Counted from the first letter of the stretch, positions 15,200 through 24,378 are shown. The stretch is 52,944 bases of DNA from an uncultured Prevotella sp. (GCA_900318625.1 ONLG01000021.1:1-52944), one strand, 5' to 3'. The notes: generated by a model from the letters alone, not told the origin. A program made the numbers and translations.

Positions 15200-16489
15200 T
15201 CAGAACATTTCTGCTGCTGACTGCAGAATCTCGCCCAGAGTGGGATGGATGTGGGTGATGTCGCGCAGCCTTTGGACGGTGGCATTGAAGTTCATCAGGG
15301 CTGCAACTTCCTGCACCAGGTCGGCTGCGTGGGCTCCCATGACGTGGCATCCCAGTATGGTTCCGTCCTCGGCAGCAAGCAGTTTCAGTATTCCTTCGTC
15401 CTCGTTCATGGCGAGAGCCTTGCCGTTGGCGCGGTAGAGGGCCTTGCGGCACTGGTAAGAAGGGTGCTGTTGCTTGCATTGTTCTTCGGTCAGGCCTACG
15501 CTTGCCACTTCGGGAGAGGTGAAAACGGCTGCCGGCATGATGTCGAACCTTATGCTGTCGGTGCGTTGCAGTATGTGGTTTACGGCCCTTATGCCTTGCA
15601 TGGTGGCGGCATGGGCAAGCAGGGAGCGACCGTTAACGTCGCCAATGGCATAGATGTTCGGCACGCTGGTCTGCATCATCTCGTTGGTGACGATGCCTTG
15701 CGGCTCTACCTTCACGTCGGTGTTGCTGAGTTGCAGCCCGTCGGTCATGGCTCCGCGGCCTGTTGCCACGAGCACGCAGCTCGTTTCCACCGTCGCTTCC
15801 TTGCCCTTTCGTTCGTAGACTATGGCTTCTGGGGTGATGCGCTTCACGGCTGCCTGCATGATGAACTCCACACCTTTGCGCTCCATAGCCTTGCGCAGGC
15901 GCTTGGCAATGTCGCCGTCGATGGCAGGCAGGCACTCCTTGAGAAACTCTATCACCGTAACCTTGCAGCCAAAAGCGTTCATCACCGAGGCAAACTCCAT
16001 GCCTATCACACCGGCTCCGATAATCGCCAGCCGTTCGGGAACAGCCTTGAGGCTTAGCATCTCGGTAGATGTGAGAACGTGGGGCAGGGTTATGCCGTCG
16101 ATGGGAGGCATCTTAGGCTTCGACCCCGTAGCGATGATGATGTTCTTGGCATTGTATTCGGTGCCGTCGCATACCACGGTGTTGTTGTCCTTGAAGGCTG
16201 CGCGCCCTCTGACGAGGGTTATGCCGGGCTGTGCGAGCAGCTGTTCCACTCCGCTGCGGAGCTGTTCCACAACAGTGTCCTTGTGGCTTGCAGCCTGTGC
16301 AAAATCCTTTTCGGCAAGCGTGGCGGCATGGCATAAAGCCTTGGTAGGGATGCATCCGCAGTTGAGACAGGTGCCTCCGGCCTCCGAACTTTCAAAAACA
16401 GTCACTCTCAGGCCGTGCTTTGCAGCGTAGTCGGCAGCCCGATAGCCGCCCGGTCCGCTACCTATTATAATAAGGTCGCTACAATTCAT
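15200..16489 (-). CDS. lpdA: Dihydrolipoamide dehydrogenase (E3 / glycine cleavage L-protein)
   Basis: 429 residues. It reoxidises the dihydrolipoyl arm of GcvH (and of any 2-oxoacid dehydrogenase) with NAD. The FAD motif IIIGSGPGGYRAADYAAKHG, redox disulfide in GGTCLNCGCIPTKA (a third cysteine replaces the usual Val between the two), NAD motif IIGAGVIGMEFASV and C-terminal HIHPTLGE dyad are present. It is somewhat short for the family, ending soon after that dyad. The position between gcvPB and citD suggests its main partner is the glycine cleavage system. The 77 bases upstream are AT-rich repeats of ATAATTCATAA/TTTATAA type, like the edges of the 27.2-kb four-helix-bundle insertion. Confidence 0.93.
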   Translation of the reverse strand: MNCSDLIIIGSGPGGYRAADYAAKHGLRVTVFESSEAGGTCLNCGCIPTKALCHAATLAEKDFAQAASHKDTVVEQLRSGVEQLLAQPGITLVRGRAAFKDNNTVVCDGTEYNAKNIIIATGSKPKMPPIDGITLPHVLTSTEMLSLKAVPERLAIIGAGVIGMEFASVMNAFGCKVTVIEFLKECLPAIDGDIAKRLRKAMERKGVEFIMQAAVKRITPEAIVYERKGKEATVETSCVLVATGRGAMTDGLQLSNTDVKVEPQGIVTNEMMQTSVPNIYAIGDVNGRSLLAHAATMQGIRAVNHILQRTDSIRFDIMPAAVFTSPEVASVGLTEEQCKQQHPSYQCRKALYRANGKALAMNEDEGILKLLAAEDGTILGCHVMGAHAADLVQEVAALMNFNATVQRLRDITHIHPTLGEILQSAAEMF

Positions 16490-16566
16490 AATTTATAATG
16501 CATAATTCATAATATATAATTGATAAATTATAGTGCGAGATGCCTTTGACTATCCGCTGCTGATTA

Positions 16567-18048
16567 TCAACTGTTAACCATCTTCGTGTAGGTGAGCACG
16601 GGCTGCTTGGCTGCCAGCACGTCGTCGACACGTCCTATGGGAGTGGTGTGGGGAGCCGTCTTCACAAGCTCTGGCTGCTCCTTGGCTTCGCGTGCGATAG
16701 TGCGCATCACCTCGATGAAGCTGTCTATCGTTTCCTTAGACTCGCTCTCTGTTGGCTCTATCATCATTGCCTCATGGAAAAGCAGTGGGAAGTAGATTGT
16801 CGGAGCATGGTAGCCATAGTCGAGAAGGCGCTTGGCAACGTCCATGGTGGTTACGCCGGTTGACTTGTCTTTCAGTCCGTCGAACACAAACTCGTGCTTG
16901 CACACACCCTCGATGGGCAGTTCATAGACATCCTTGAGCTGCTGTTTGATGTAGTTTGCGTTGAGAGTAGCCAGCGGACCGACCTCCTTGATGTGCTCTT
17001 TACCTAATGAACAGAGCCATGCGTAGGCCTTGAGCACCACCCCGAAATTGCCGAAGAAGTTGCCGACGGAGCCCATGCTCTTCTCGTCGTCGGTGGCTAT
17101 GGTGAACGTGTCGCTTTGCTCGTCGTACTCCACACGGGGCGTAGGCAGAAAGTCCTCCAGCCCTTTTCTCACGCCTACCGGGCCGCTGCCGGGTCCGCCA
17201 CCGCCGTGGGGAGTGGAGAAAGTCTTGTGCAGGTTGATGTGCATCACGTCGAAGCCCATGTCGCCGGGGCGTGCCACGCCAAGCATAGGGTTGAGATTGG
17301 CACCGTCGTAGTACATCAGTGCGCCGCACTCATGCACCATCTGGGCTATGGCAGGGATGTTGCGCTCGAAGATTCCCAGCGTGTTAGGGTTTGTCATCAT
17401 CATTGCAGCCACCTCGTCGGCGTGCTCGGCAATCTTCGCTTTGAGGTCGTCGACGTCGACAGTGCCGTCGTCGAGGCTCTTCACCTCAACCACGTCCATG
17501 CCGCAAACAGCTGCCGAGGCGGGGTTGGTGCCGTGGGCAGAGTCGGGAATGAGCACCTTCCGGCGCTTGTCGTCGCCTCGGCTGTCGTGATAGGCGCGTA
17601 TAATCATCAGTCCTGTGAGCTCGCCGTGTGCTCCGGCGCAGGGATTGAGAGTGAAGCGGCTCAGTCCTGTCAGCTCGGCAAGCGACTTCTGCAGGTTGTA
17701 GTAGACGAGCAGCGCGCCTTGACACGATGTGGTGCTTTGCTGCGGATGCAGTGCGGCAAACTCTTCGAGTGTGCCCACCTCCTCGTTCAGGGCCGGATTG
17801 TATTTCATAGTGCACGACCCCAAGGGATAGAAGCCGTCGTCAACGCCGAAGTTGTTGTGGCTCAGATTGGTGTAGTGGCGCACTACTGTCAGTTCGTCGC
17901 ACTCGGGCAGCCCAGCTTCCTCGCTGCGTCTGAGAGCCTGCGGCAGCTCGGCGGTGGAGTGCTCGGAAGCATACTCAGGCAGAGAGTAGCCTTTGCGACC
18001 GCTTTTAGAAAGCTCGAAAATCAGATTGCCATATAGTTTGTTGTTCAT
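16567..18048 (-). CDS. gcvPB: Glycine dehydrogenase (decarboxylating) subunit 2 (P-protein C-terminal half)
   Basis: 493 residues. With GcvPA it forms the split P-protein, a PLP enzyme that decarboxylates glycine and loads methylamine on lipoyl-GcvH. The PLP lysine lies in HINLHKTFSTPHGGGGPG; other family segments are GVDDGFYPLGSCTMKYNP and DSAHGTNPASA. The first codons overlap gcvPA by 4 bases, so the two halves are translationally coupled. Full length. Confidence 0.96.
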   Translation of the reverse strand: MNNKLYGNLIFELSKSGRKGYSLPEYASEHSTAELPQALRRSEEAGLPECDELTVVRHYTNLSHNNFGVDDGFYPLGSCTMKYNPALNEEVGTLEEFAALHPQQSTTSCQGALLVYYNLQKSLAELTGLSRFTLNPCAGAHGELTGLMIIRAYHDSRGDDKRRKVLIPDSAHGTNPASAAVCGMDVVEVKSLDDGTVDVDDLKAKIAEHADEVAAMMMTNPNTLGIFERNIPAIAQMVHECGALMYYDGANLNPMLGVARPGDMGFDVMHINLHKTFSTPHGGGGPGSGPVGVRKGLEDFLPTPRVEYDEQSDTFTIATDDEKSMGSVGNFFGNFGVVLKAYAWLCSLGKEHIKEVGPLATLNANYIKQQLKDVYELPIEGVCKHEFVFDGLKDKSTGVTTMDVAKRLLDYGYHAPTIYFPLLFHEAMMIEPTESESKETIDSFIEVMRTIAREAKEQPELVKTAPHTTPIGRVDDVLAAKQPVLTYTKMVNS

Positions 18049-19382
18049 TCCTTGTCCTCCATATAACGGTTAATAATCTCAATGAAATCAGCCATCTCTT
18101 CGGCAGTTCGCTTTTCGGTGACGGCTATCATCAGCTTGTCGTCGTCGACCTTCACTCCGGCCATGTAGCCGTAGCTCTCGCACTCGAGTAGCAAGTCGTC
18201 GACGTTGCCGTCGAATGTCAGGCAGAACTCGTTGAAGAACGGTTGCTCGTAAGTCAGCCTGAAGTGGCGTGTCGCAATGAGACTGTCGCACAGGTCGTGG
18301 GCTTTCTGATACGACTGTTCAGCCGCCTCGCGCAGCCCCTGCCGTCCCATTGTAGCCAGATAGATGGTGGCATAAAGGGCCATGAGGCTCTGGTTGGAGC
18401 AGATGTTCGATGTGGCTTTCTGGCGGCGAATGTGCTGTTCGCGGGCCTGTAGCGTTAGTACGAAGGCGCGTTGTCCACGGTTGTCCTGCGTCATGCCCAC
18501 GATGCGTCCCGGCATCTTGCGCATCAGTTTCTCGGTGGTACACATATAGCCCAGTCCCGGACCGCCGAACATCATGGGCAGACCAAGGCTCTGCGCCTCG
18601 CCCACGGCGATGTCGGCACCCCATTCGCGAGGAGTCTTCAGTATGGCCAGGTCGGCAGCCACGCTGTTCATTATCAGCAGGGCCTTTGCCGAGTGGCACG
18701 ACTCGCTCAGTCCGCTGAAGTCTTCCACTATGCCATAGCAGTTGGGTTGCTGCACTACCACGCCAGCCACACCGCCCTGAGCCAGTTCGCGTTCCACGCT
18801 TTCGCGGTCGGTGATGCCGTCGGTGGCTTTGATTGTGCAGATGTCTATGCCGTGATAGTGGGCGTAAGTGTCCACAACGCGGCGCGTCTTGGCATCCACC
18901 GTTTCGGAAACGAGCACGCGGGTGGCCTTCTTTGTGGCTGCAATAGCCATCATTGCCGCCTCGGCTGTGGCAGTTGCACCGTCGTACATCGACGCGTTGG
19001 ATATGTCCATGCCCGTGAGCGTGGCCATCATCGACTGATATTCAAAGATGTAGTGAAGTGTGCCTTGTGATATTTCGGCCTGATATGGGGTGTAGCTCGT
19101 GAGGAACTCTGAGCGCTGGGCGAGCCTTGCCACGATGCTCGGCGCATAGTGGTCGTAGCATCCGTTGCCGGCGAAGCACACGAGAGGTGTGTTCATGCTG
19201 GCCAGAGTGCGGAACATCTCGCGCACTTCAATCTCGCTCATCGTCGAGGGCAGGGCATAGTCGCCTCGGAAGCGCAGCTGCTCGGGCACGTCGCAGTAGA
19301 GCTCGTCGAGGCTTTTTGCACCTGCTGCGGCCAGCATCTGGCTGACATCGCTGTCGGTGTGAGGAAAATACTTGTAACTCAT
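18045..19382 (-). CDS. gcvPA: Glycine dehydrogenase (decarboxylating) subunit 1 (P-protein N-terminal half)
   Basis: 445 residues, the partner of GcvPB in the two-subunit P-protein. The start YKYFPHTDSDVSQMLAAAG, NASMYDGATATAEAA, VVVQQPNCYGIVED and FGGPGLGYMCT are conserved family segments. It follows gcvH by 81 bases that hold a strong hairpin, and overlaps gcvPB by 4 bases. Length is typical. Confidence 0.96.
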   Translation of the reverse strand: MSYKYFPHTDSDVSQMLAAAGAKSLDELYCDVPEQLRFRGDYALPSTMSEIEVREMFRTLASMNTPLVCFAGNGCYDHYAPSIVARLAQRSEFLTSYTPYQAEISQGTLHYIFEYQSMMATLTGMDISNASMYDGATATAEAAMMAIAATKKATRVLVSETVDAKTRRVVDTYAHYHGIDICTIKATDGITDRESVERELAQGGVAGVVVQQPNCYGIVEDFSGLSESCHSAKALLIMNSVAADLAILKTPREWGADIAVGEAQSLGLPMMFGGPGLGYMCTTEKLMRKMPGRIVGMTQDNRGQRAFVLTLQAREQHIRRQKATSNICSNQSLMALYATIYLATMGRQGLREAAEQSYQKAHDLCDSLIATRHFRLTYEQPFFNEFCLTFDGNVDDLLLECESYGYMAGVKVDDDKLMIAVTEKRTAEEMADFIEIINRYMEDKE

Positions 19383-19402
19383 GGGCTTGTGAATGGTAAA
19401 AG

Positions 19403-19445
19403 CCCACTCTTTGCCTTTCCCGTGGGGTATGTGGCAAAGAGTGGG
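19403..19445 (-). terminator. Intrinsic-terminator-like hairpin inside the gcv operon, between gcvH and gcvPA
   Basis: A 13-bp perfect stem (19403-19415 with 19433-19445, CCCACTCTTTGCC) followed on the minus strand by CTTTTACC. It lies between two genes of the same pathway, so it probably lowers rather than ends expression of gcvPA and downstream genes relative to gcvT and gcvH. Confidence 0.6.
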
Positions 19446-19463
19446 AATTGGGTTTCTTGATAG

Positions 19464-19841
19464 TTATTTGCAGTAAGCTTCGTAAGCTTTTGCATCCATA
19501 AGCTTGTCGAGCTCGGTCTTGTCGGTCAGCTCAACCTTGATGATCCAGTTCTCGAACGCATCCTTGTTGAGCAGTTCCGGCTCGTCGTCGAGGGCATCGT
19601 TCACCTCTACGACCACTCCCGATACGGGAGAAATGAGGTCGCTGGCAGCCTTCACGCTCTCCACTGCGCCGAATTCCTCGCCGGCTTCCACCTCGTCGTC
19701 GGTCTCAGGCATATCTACATACACCACGTTGCCCAGTGCGTGCTGGGCATAATCGGTGATACCGATGTATCCATACTCGCCTTCAACTCTCACAAACTCG
19801 TGCGACTCGCTGTAAAAGAGTCCTTCAATAATCTTTGCCAT
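19464..19841 (-). CDS. gcvH: Glycine cleavage system H protein
   Basis: 125 residues. The lipoyl carrier shuttles methylamine from the P- to the T-protein. The lipoyl lysine is Lys64 in AVESVKAASDLISPVSG. The start is the ATG at 19841 (MAKIIEGLFYSESHEFVR); the open frame upstream reads across the 28-base gap into gcvT and has no family match. Full length. Confidence 0.96.
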   Translation of the reverse strand: MAKIIEGLFYSESHEFVRVEGEYGYIGITDYAQHALGNVVYVDMPETDDEVEAGEEFGAVESVKAASDLISPVSGVVVEVNDALDDEPELLNKDAFENWIIKVELTDKTELDKLMDAKAYEAYCK

Positions 19842-19869
19842 AGTCTTTTGTATGATGTTAGTTGTTGTT

Positions 19870-20964
19870 TTAGTCCTTCTTGTAGTGCTTTTCATAGAAG
19901 CGTTTCTTCACTACCGTTCCGGGGAAAGTTTTCTTCCGTATCTGCACTTCAAGCCTTGTGCCGAGCTTGGCGTATGCCGTCTCGACGAGAGCCATGCACA
20001 CACTCTTGTCGACCGACAGGCAATGGTAGCCCGTGGTCACTGTTCCCACCTGCTGTCCGTCGGCAAGCACTGCATAGCCGTGGCGCGGAATGGCCTTGCC
20101 TTCGAGCTCTATGCCCACCACGCGCTGCCTGGCACCCTCGGTTTTCTGGCGCAGCAGTGACTCGCGGCCTATGAACTCGGGCTTGTCTGTCTTGACGAAC
20201 ATCCCCAGACCAGCCATCACGGGGCTTATCTCGGCAGAGAGTTCGTTGCCGTAGAGAGGCAGTCCCACCTCGAAGCGGAGCGTGTCGCGGCAGCCAAGAC
20301 CGCACGGACGGCAACGGCCCGAAGCCATCAGTGCATCCCATGCGCGGCGGATGAAGTCGTGAGAAGCGTATATCTCGAAACCATCCTCACCTGTATAGCC
20401 AGTGCGCGACACTACGATTGTCTCGCCGCTGACGGTCATTTCCTTCGTTGTATAGAATGTCAGCTCGGCCACTTTCAGCCCAAGCACCTCCTCGGTGATG
20501 GCTTCGGCCATCGGTCCCTGCACCGCCAGCTGACCGTAGCGGTCGCTCTCGTTGGTGAGGGTGAGGTCGAAGCCCTCGGTGTGACGGGTCATCCAGTCGA
20601 AGTCTTTGTCGATGTTCGAGGCATTGATGACGAGGAAGAAGCGGTCGTCGGCAAGCTTGTAGACCAGCAGGTCGTCAACGGTGCCGCCGTCGTCGTAGCA
20701 CATCATGCCGTAGAACACTTTGCCCACGGGTGCTCCGCTGATGTCGCCGGTGAAGATGTGGCTCACGTAGCGTTCGGCATCGGGGCCGCAGACGGTCACT
20801 TCTCCCATGTGGCTTACGTCGAACACACCGCACTCGCGGCGCACGGCATGGTGCTCGGTGGCAATGTCTGAGTACTGTATCGGCATGTCGAAGCCGGCGA
20901 AGGGCGACATCAGTGCGCCCAGGGCGACGTGCTTGTCGTACAGGCAGGTTTTCTTGTTTTCCAT
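19870..20964 (-). CDS. gcvT: Glycine cleavage system T protein (aminomethyltransferase)
   Basis: 364 residues. It moves the methylene group from GcvH to tetrahydrofolate, releasing ammonia. Family marks are HHAVRRECGVFDVSHMGEV near the start, YTGEDGFEIY in the middle and GLGCRDTLRFEVGLPLYGNE. It begins 2 bases after lplA, so the two share a message. The product 5,10-methylene-THF links to the glyA gene at 37.6 kb. Confidence 0.96.
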   Translation of the reverse strand: MENKKTCLYDKHVALGALMSPFAGFDMPIQYSDIATEHHAVRRECGVFDVSHMGEVTVCGPDAERYVSHIFTGDISGAPVGKVFYGMMCYDDGGTVDDLLVYKLADDRFFLVINASNIDKDFDWMTRHTEGFDLTLTNESDRYGQLAVQGPMAEAITEEVLGLKVAELTFYTTKEMTVSGETIVVSRTGYTGEDGFEIYASHDFIRRAWDALMASGRCRPCGLGCRDTLRFEVGLPLYGNELSAEISPVMAGLGMFVKTDKPEFIGRESLLRQKTEGARQRVVGIELEGKAIPRHGYAVLADGQQVGTVTTGYHCLSVDKSVCMALVETAYAKLGTRLEVQIRKKTFPGTVVKKRFYEKHYKKD

Positions 20965-20966
20965 AC

Positions 20967-22001
20967 TTATCTCGTTTGTTGATTTTCTGTCTTCTGAAGG
21001 CTGCTCTCGTCGTGTGCTGCCGTGGGGTCTGCTGTCAGCAGGATGGCGGCCAGGTTGTCGCGCCGTAGGTTCATCACTATGTGGTCGAGGCTCTCTGGCA
21101 GACGGCTTAGCAGGCTCTCGCGGTTGAGTGGGGTGTTTATGAGCGGCTCAATGATGCCTTTCTCGATGTCGCCTACGGCAAAAAAGTCGCCCGAAAGGGC
21201 CATTGCCTTTATGACGTTGTTCCTCAGAGTGATGCTGATGTCGAAGTTGCCGACTCCCTCTATGCGCCCTCTGCGCTCCACGGTGTAGGCAGGGTCGTGT
21301 CCGCAGATGAAGTCGCGGCTCTGGTATTCCTGCATTATGGCCTCGGCCTCGGCCTCCTCTGCGGCTGTGAGGCGGTAGGTGTCGGCGCAGAGCAGTTGCC
21401 TTATGCTGTCCTTCACCTGTCCGATGCTCATGGTGGTGTGCTCCTTGAGCAGCGTTACGTGCTGGTGTATGCTCTCCACGCCCTTGCTGCGCAGCTTCTC
21501 CTTAGGTGGTGTGAGTGCTCCCGTCATGTGGCTCATGGTGGTGTCGTAGAGCAGTGTGCCGTGTACTATGTTGCTGTGGCCGAGGTGATAGAAGGCGTTT
21601 CCGCTCACTTTGCGACCGCCTATCAGTATGTCGTTGCGCCCGTTGGCCGTGGCCGAGATGCCCATCTGCTGCAAAGCCCAGAGCAGCATCGTGGTGTAGC
21701 GGTTGTAGCTCGTGGCTACGCTGTCGGCGCGTGTGACGAGCGAGAGCATGATGTTTCCCCGGTCAGCATAGACGCAGCCGCCGCCGCTCTTGCGCCTGAA
21801 GGTGCTGATGCCGTGCTGTCGGCAGTAGTCGATGTCTACCTCGTTGCGCATCAGCTGGTTGCGCCCGAATATCACCGACGGGTCTACCTGCCACATCAGC
21901 AGGCAGTCGGAAGCCTGCCGGCGGCGTGCCAGCACTTCCTCTACTGCCAGATAGTATGGCACGGGGCGGTTGTTCTTGTCGCTTGTCTCAACGTATGTCA
22001 T
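20967..22001 (-). CDS. lplA: Lipoate-protein ligase A-like
   Basis: 344 residues from the ATG at 22001 (MTYVETSDKNNR); a TTG two codons upstream is less likely. The biotin/lipoyl-ligase core shows FRRKSGGGCVYADRGN and GRNDILIGGRKVSGNAFYH with the catalytic lysine in the latter. An extra C-terminal region of about 90 residues matches the accessory domain of long LplA proteins. It attaches free lipoate to GcvH or other carriers. Placement at the head of the gcv genes says GcvH is a main substrate. A possible -7 element TATATTTG (22071-22078) lies 70 bases upstream, without a clear -33 box. Confidence 0.9.
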   Translation of the reverse strand: MTYVETSDKNNRPVPYYLAVEEVLARRRQASDCLLMWQVDPSVIFGRNQLMRNEVDIDYCRQHGISTFRRKSGGGCVYADRGNIMLSLVTRADSVATSYNRYTTMLLWALQQMGISATANGRNDILIGGRKVSGNAFYHLGHSNIVHGTLLYDTTMSHMTGALTPPKEKLRSKGVESIHQHVTLLKEHTTMSIGQVKDSIRQLLCADTYRLTAAEEAEAEAIMQEYQSRDFICGHDPAYTVERRGRIEGVGNFDISITLRNNVIKAMALSGDFFAVGDIEKGIIEPLINTPLNRESLLSRLPESLDHIVMNLRRDNLAAILLTADPTAAHDESSLQKTENQQTR

Positions 22002-22244
22002 TGGCAAGTTGTGTTTTTCATTACTTCAGGCTGCTTTGCTCTTGTGCTGAGAGTGATGTCTGACACAGTGCAAATATATGAAAAATAAGAATAAAAGGCG
22101 TGCTTTTCAGTCTGCTTTTTTCAACTAAAAATCAATTTGTCTGTGCCCTCTTTCAATCTCGTTTTATTTGCCGTGATAAAGTTGCTTTTCGCCTGAAAAC
22201 GTGCCGTTTTTCGGATAGTTTTTTACGGGGGTGGTCTGGTAATG

Positions 22245-22333
22245 TTTCTCCAACAGCCTTGGAGCTTTGTTACAGCAGCCCTGGAGTATTGTTACAGGAT
22301 AGCTGGAGCGATGTTACGGGGCTGCTGGAGAAA
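22245..22333. repeat. Intergenic inverted repeat, family shared with 49.7 kb
   Basis: The 368-base gap between lplA and the PagL-like gene holds an imperfect inverted repeat (arms 22245-22258 and 22320-22333, TTTCTCCAACAGCC-like). Between the arms CTGGAG-type units alternate with GTTAC. TACAGGATAGCTGGAGC at 22293-22309 recurs exactly at 49750-49766. The rest of the gap is AT-rich with no gene recognised. Confidence 0.7.
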
Positions 22334-22369
22334 AGTTACGGAGGGCTTGGTAAAAAGTGACGGTTGCGG

Positions 22370-23689
22370 TCAGAACACGCGGTAGCTTAGCTGAAGTTCC
22401 GTGAAGTCGGCTTTCGTGAGGTGGGCATTGACGTTGAAGCCCACAGAAAGGCGCTCACAGCCAGGTATCTGGTAGTGGAGTCCTATGCGTTCGTAGTATG
22501 GTTTCTCTATCTGCTTGGCATGGCTGCCCATGTGGCGGTAGAGATAGTAGCCCAGTGCCATGCGCAGCGACAGCCGTCCGTAGAAAACCTCGTGTCTGGC
22601 GGCTATGCCTAATGACCACGGGCTGTGGCGCATGGTGATGCCTTTGCTTGCGTCGAGCTGTGCCACACGGTCGCTGTAGGTGCCGTAGAAGAGGTCGAGG
22701 CCGAGGCCAGATGCCCAGCGGCGTGCGTAGCGGTAGAGCACTCCGGCTTGGAGCGAGTAGGCCATGTAGAAGTGGAAGCGGTCGGTGCGGTAGTCGGGGT
22801 CGCCCGGCGGGGTGTTGAACTGGGTGAGTTGCCAGTCCTCGAGCAGTGTCTTGCCGCCTACGCCGAGCGTAACCTCGCCGAAGAAGTGGCGGGCGAAGCG
22901 TTTTCTTGATTGGTGATTGGGGGCTGGTGATTGGTGTTCTTGCTTGTCCTCGCTTGGCGAAGTGGTGGTGTGGCTGTCGTATCCGGAGTTATAGTAGACT
23001 ATTCCGACAAACGGACCGACGTAGTTTGCGCCTTTGTTCGGGCGATAGAGTGCTCCGTTGCTGTGGTGGCTGAAGTCCACTCCGGCCCTTATCGCCAGCA
23101 TCGGACTTATATGGTAGGTGGCTGAGAGGCCCGCAGTGAAGTAGATGTTGGGCACGGTGCCGATGAACTCATTGTCTATCTGGTCGGTTAGGTTGTAGTG
23201 CTTAAGGGCGAATCCTATGCCCGCGCCGAGGTAGTAGGCCACTTCCCAGCGACGCGTGCGCAGCAACGGGCGCGAGAAAGTGCCGTAGACGGTAATGATG
23301 TCGCCGAGTATGGTGTTGTAGTCTACGGGTTCGAGCAGTCCCCATGCAGAGTCCTTGTCGCGGTGGAGCACCGTGCCGTGGTTGCGGTTGTAGCGCAGTC
23401 CGAGAGTGAAGGTGGGGTAGCCGTAGTCGGCAGCGAAGCTGTTGCTGTCGGCAGGAAGGGTGTTATAGTGCAGCTCGGCACTTACAGAGAAGGTGTTGCC
23501 TTTCTTGAGCCATTTCCTGACATACTCGTCAAGGGCTATGACGCGTCCGGGGTTGTAGCGTAGCTCATAGCTCAGGTGGTCGGAAAAGGCAGGGCGGCTG
23601 ACAGTCAGGCTGTCGCCGTTGGATGTTTCGGCTTCTGCGAGAGTGCTAAACGTCAGAAACAGAAACGTCAGAACGGCCCTTGTCACCAT
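22370..23689 (-). CDS. PagL-like lipid A deacylase / acyloxyacyl hydrolase family, outer membrane
   Basis: 439 residues with a signal peptide (LTFLFLTFSTLAEAE). The central barrel contains DFSHHSNGALYRPNKGAN, matching the PagL catalytic His-x-Ser region. PagL removes the 3-O-acyl chain of lipid A in the outer membrane; Bacteroidota homologues are longer than the ~170-residue Pseudomonas enzyme. A low-complexity linker (TTSPSEDKQEHQSPAPNHQS) near residues 240-265 is followed by a second barrel-like half of about 170 residues ending in aromatic YRVF. The start overlaps the next gene upstream by 7 bases. Substrate is inferred from the family only. Confidence 0.75.
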   Translation of the reverse strand: MVTRAVLTFLFLTFSTLAEAETSNGDSLTVSRPAFSDHLSYELRYNPGRVIALDEYVRKWLKKGNTFSVSAELHYNTLPADSNSFAADYGYPTFTLGLRYNRNHGTVLHRDKDSAWGLLEPVDYNTILGDIITVYGTFSRPLLRTRRWEVAYYLGAGIGFALKHYNLTDQIDNEFIGTVPNIYFTAGLSATYHISPMLAIRAGVDFSHHSNGALYRPNKGANYVGPFVGIVYYNSGYDSHTTTSPSEDKQEHQSPAPNHQSRKRFARHFFGEVTLGVGGKTLLEDWQLTQFNTPPGDPDYRTDRFHFYMAYSLQAGVLYRYARRWASGLGLDLFYGTYSDRVAQLDASKGITMRHSPWSLGIAARHEVFYGRLSLRMALGYYLYRHMGSHAKQIEKPYYERIGLHYQIPGCERLSVGFNVNAHLTKADFTELQLSYRVF

Positions 23690-24378
23690 AGATGTATCCT
23701 GTATCCCATCGTGAGCATCAGGCTGTGGAGGTGGCCTTTGCCTATAATCTCGCGAGCTTTGTCGCTGCGTGCCACACGCGTGAAGCCGAAGCTGTAGCGC
23801 AGGTCGGCTTGCCAGTTGCCGAACTCATAGCTCACGCCAACGGGTACGCTTACGTCGCCGCTGCGGAGCTGGCTCTTGATGTCGGAAGTGATGTCGCCTG
23901 TGGCAGCCTTTGCCTTGAGCAGGCGGCTCACCTCTATGCCGGCATAGAGGCTCAGGTGGCTTTTGTAGGTGGGATACCAGCGTGCCAAGTAGTTGGTATT
24001 GAGGTAGAGGAAGCGGTAGTCGTAGCTTGCTGTGTTGCCGTATTGGTCGGTATGCGATACGCTGTTGGTGCCTACTTTTGCGAAATCAAGCTCAAAGTCA
24101 ACTGCAAATGTAGGCAGAATGAACACCTCAACGTTGGCTCCGCCCACGAAACCTACCTTTATCTTGCCGTTGAGGGCAGTAATGTCGGAGGCTATGGCAC
24201 CCACGCGCGGTGTAACATATATGTCCCACCGTCCGTGTCCGCCTTTAGCAGCGACATCCTGAAGGTGTATTCTTGTGTTGTCATCGGAGTTCTTGTAGGT
24301 GTATTTGTCTGCCTCTTGTGCGTTGGCAGGCACGAGTGCGAGGCAGGCAAGTGCCAGAATTATTGCATATTTTTTCAT
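23683..24378 (-). CDS. Outer membrane beta-barrel protein
   Basis: 231 residues with a clear signal peptide (MKKYAIILALACLALVPANA) and alternating-hydrophobicity strands such as YVTPRVGAIASDI, KVGFVGGANVEVFIL and HLSLYAGIEVSRLL, ending SLMLTMGYRIHLW with a C-terminal aromatic. It resembles the small 8-strand OmpA-like/PorT-type barrels of Bacteroidota. Function is unknown. It shares a 7-base overlap and a promoter with the PagL-like gene, so the two are probably made together. Confidence 0.75.
   Translation of the reverse strand: MKKYAIILALACLALVPANAQEADKYTYKNSDDNTRIHLQDVAAKGGHGRWDIYVTPRVGAIASDITALNGKIKVGFVGGANVEVFILPTFAVDFELDFAKVGTNSVSHTDQYGNTASYDYRFLYLNTNYLARWYPTYKSHLSLYAGIEVSRLLKAKAATGDITSDIKSQLRSGDVSVPVGVSYEFGNWQADLRYSFGFTRVARSDKAREIIGKGHLHSLMLTMGYRIHLW

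Noticed and set aside
22100-22360. 86-residue plus-strand ORF
   Set aside because: It reads through the intergenic repeat; a similar translation (GLLEKxYG) arises on the minus strand at 49.7-49.8 kb only because the DNA repeat is shared.
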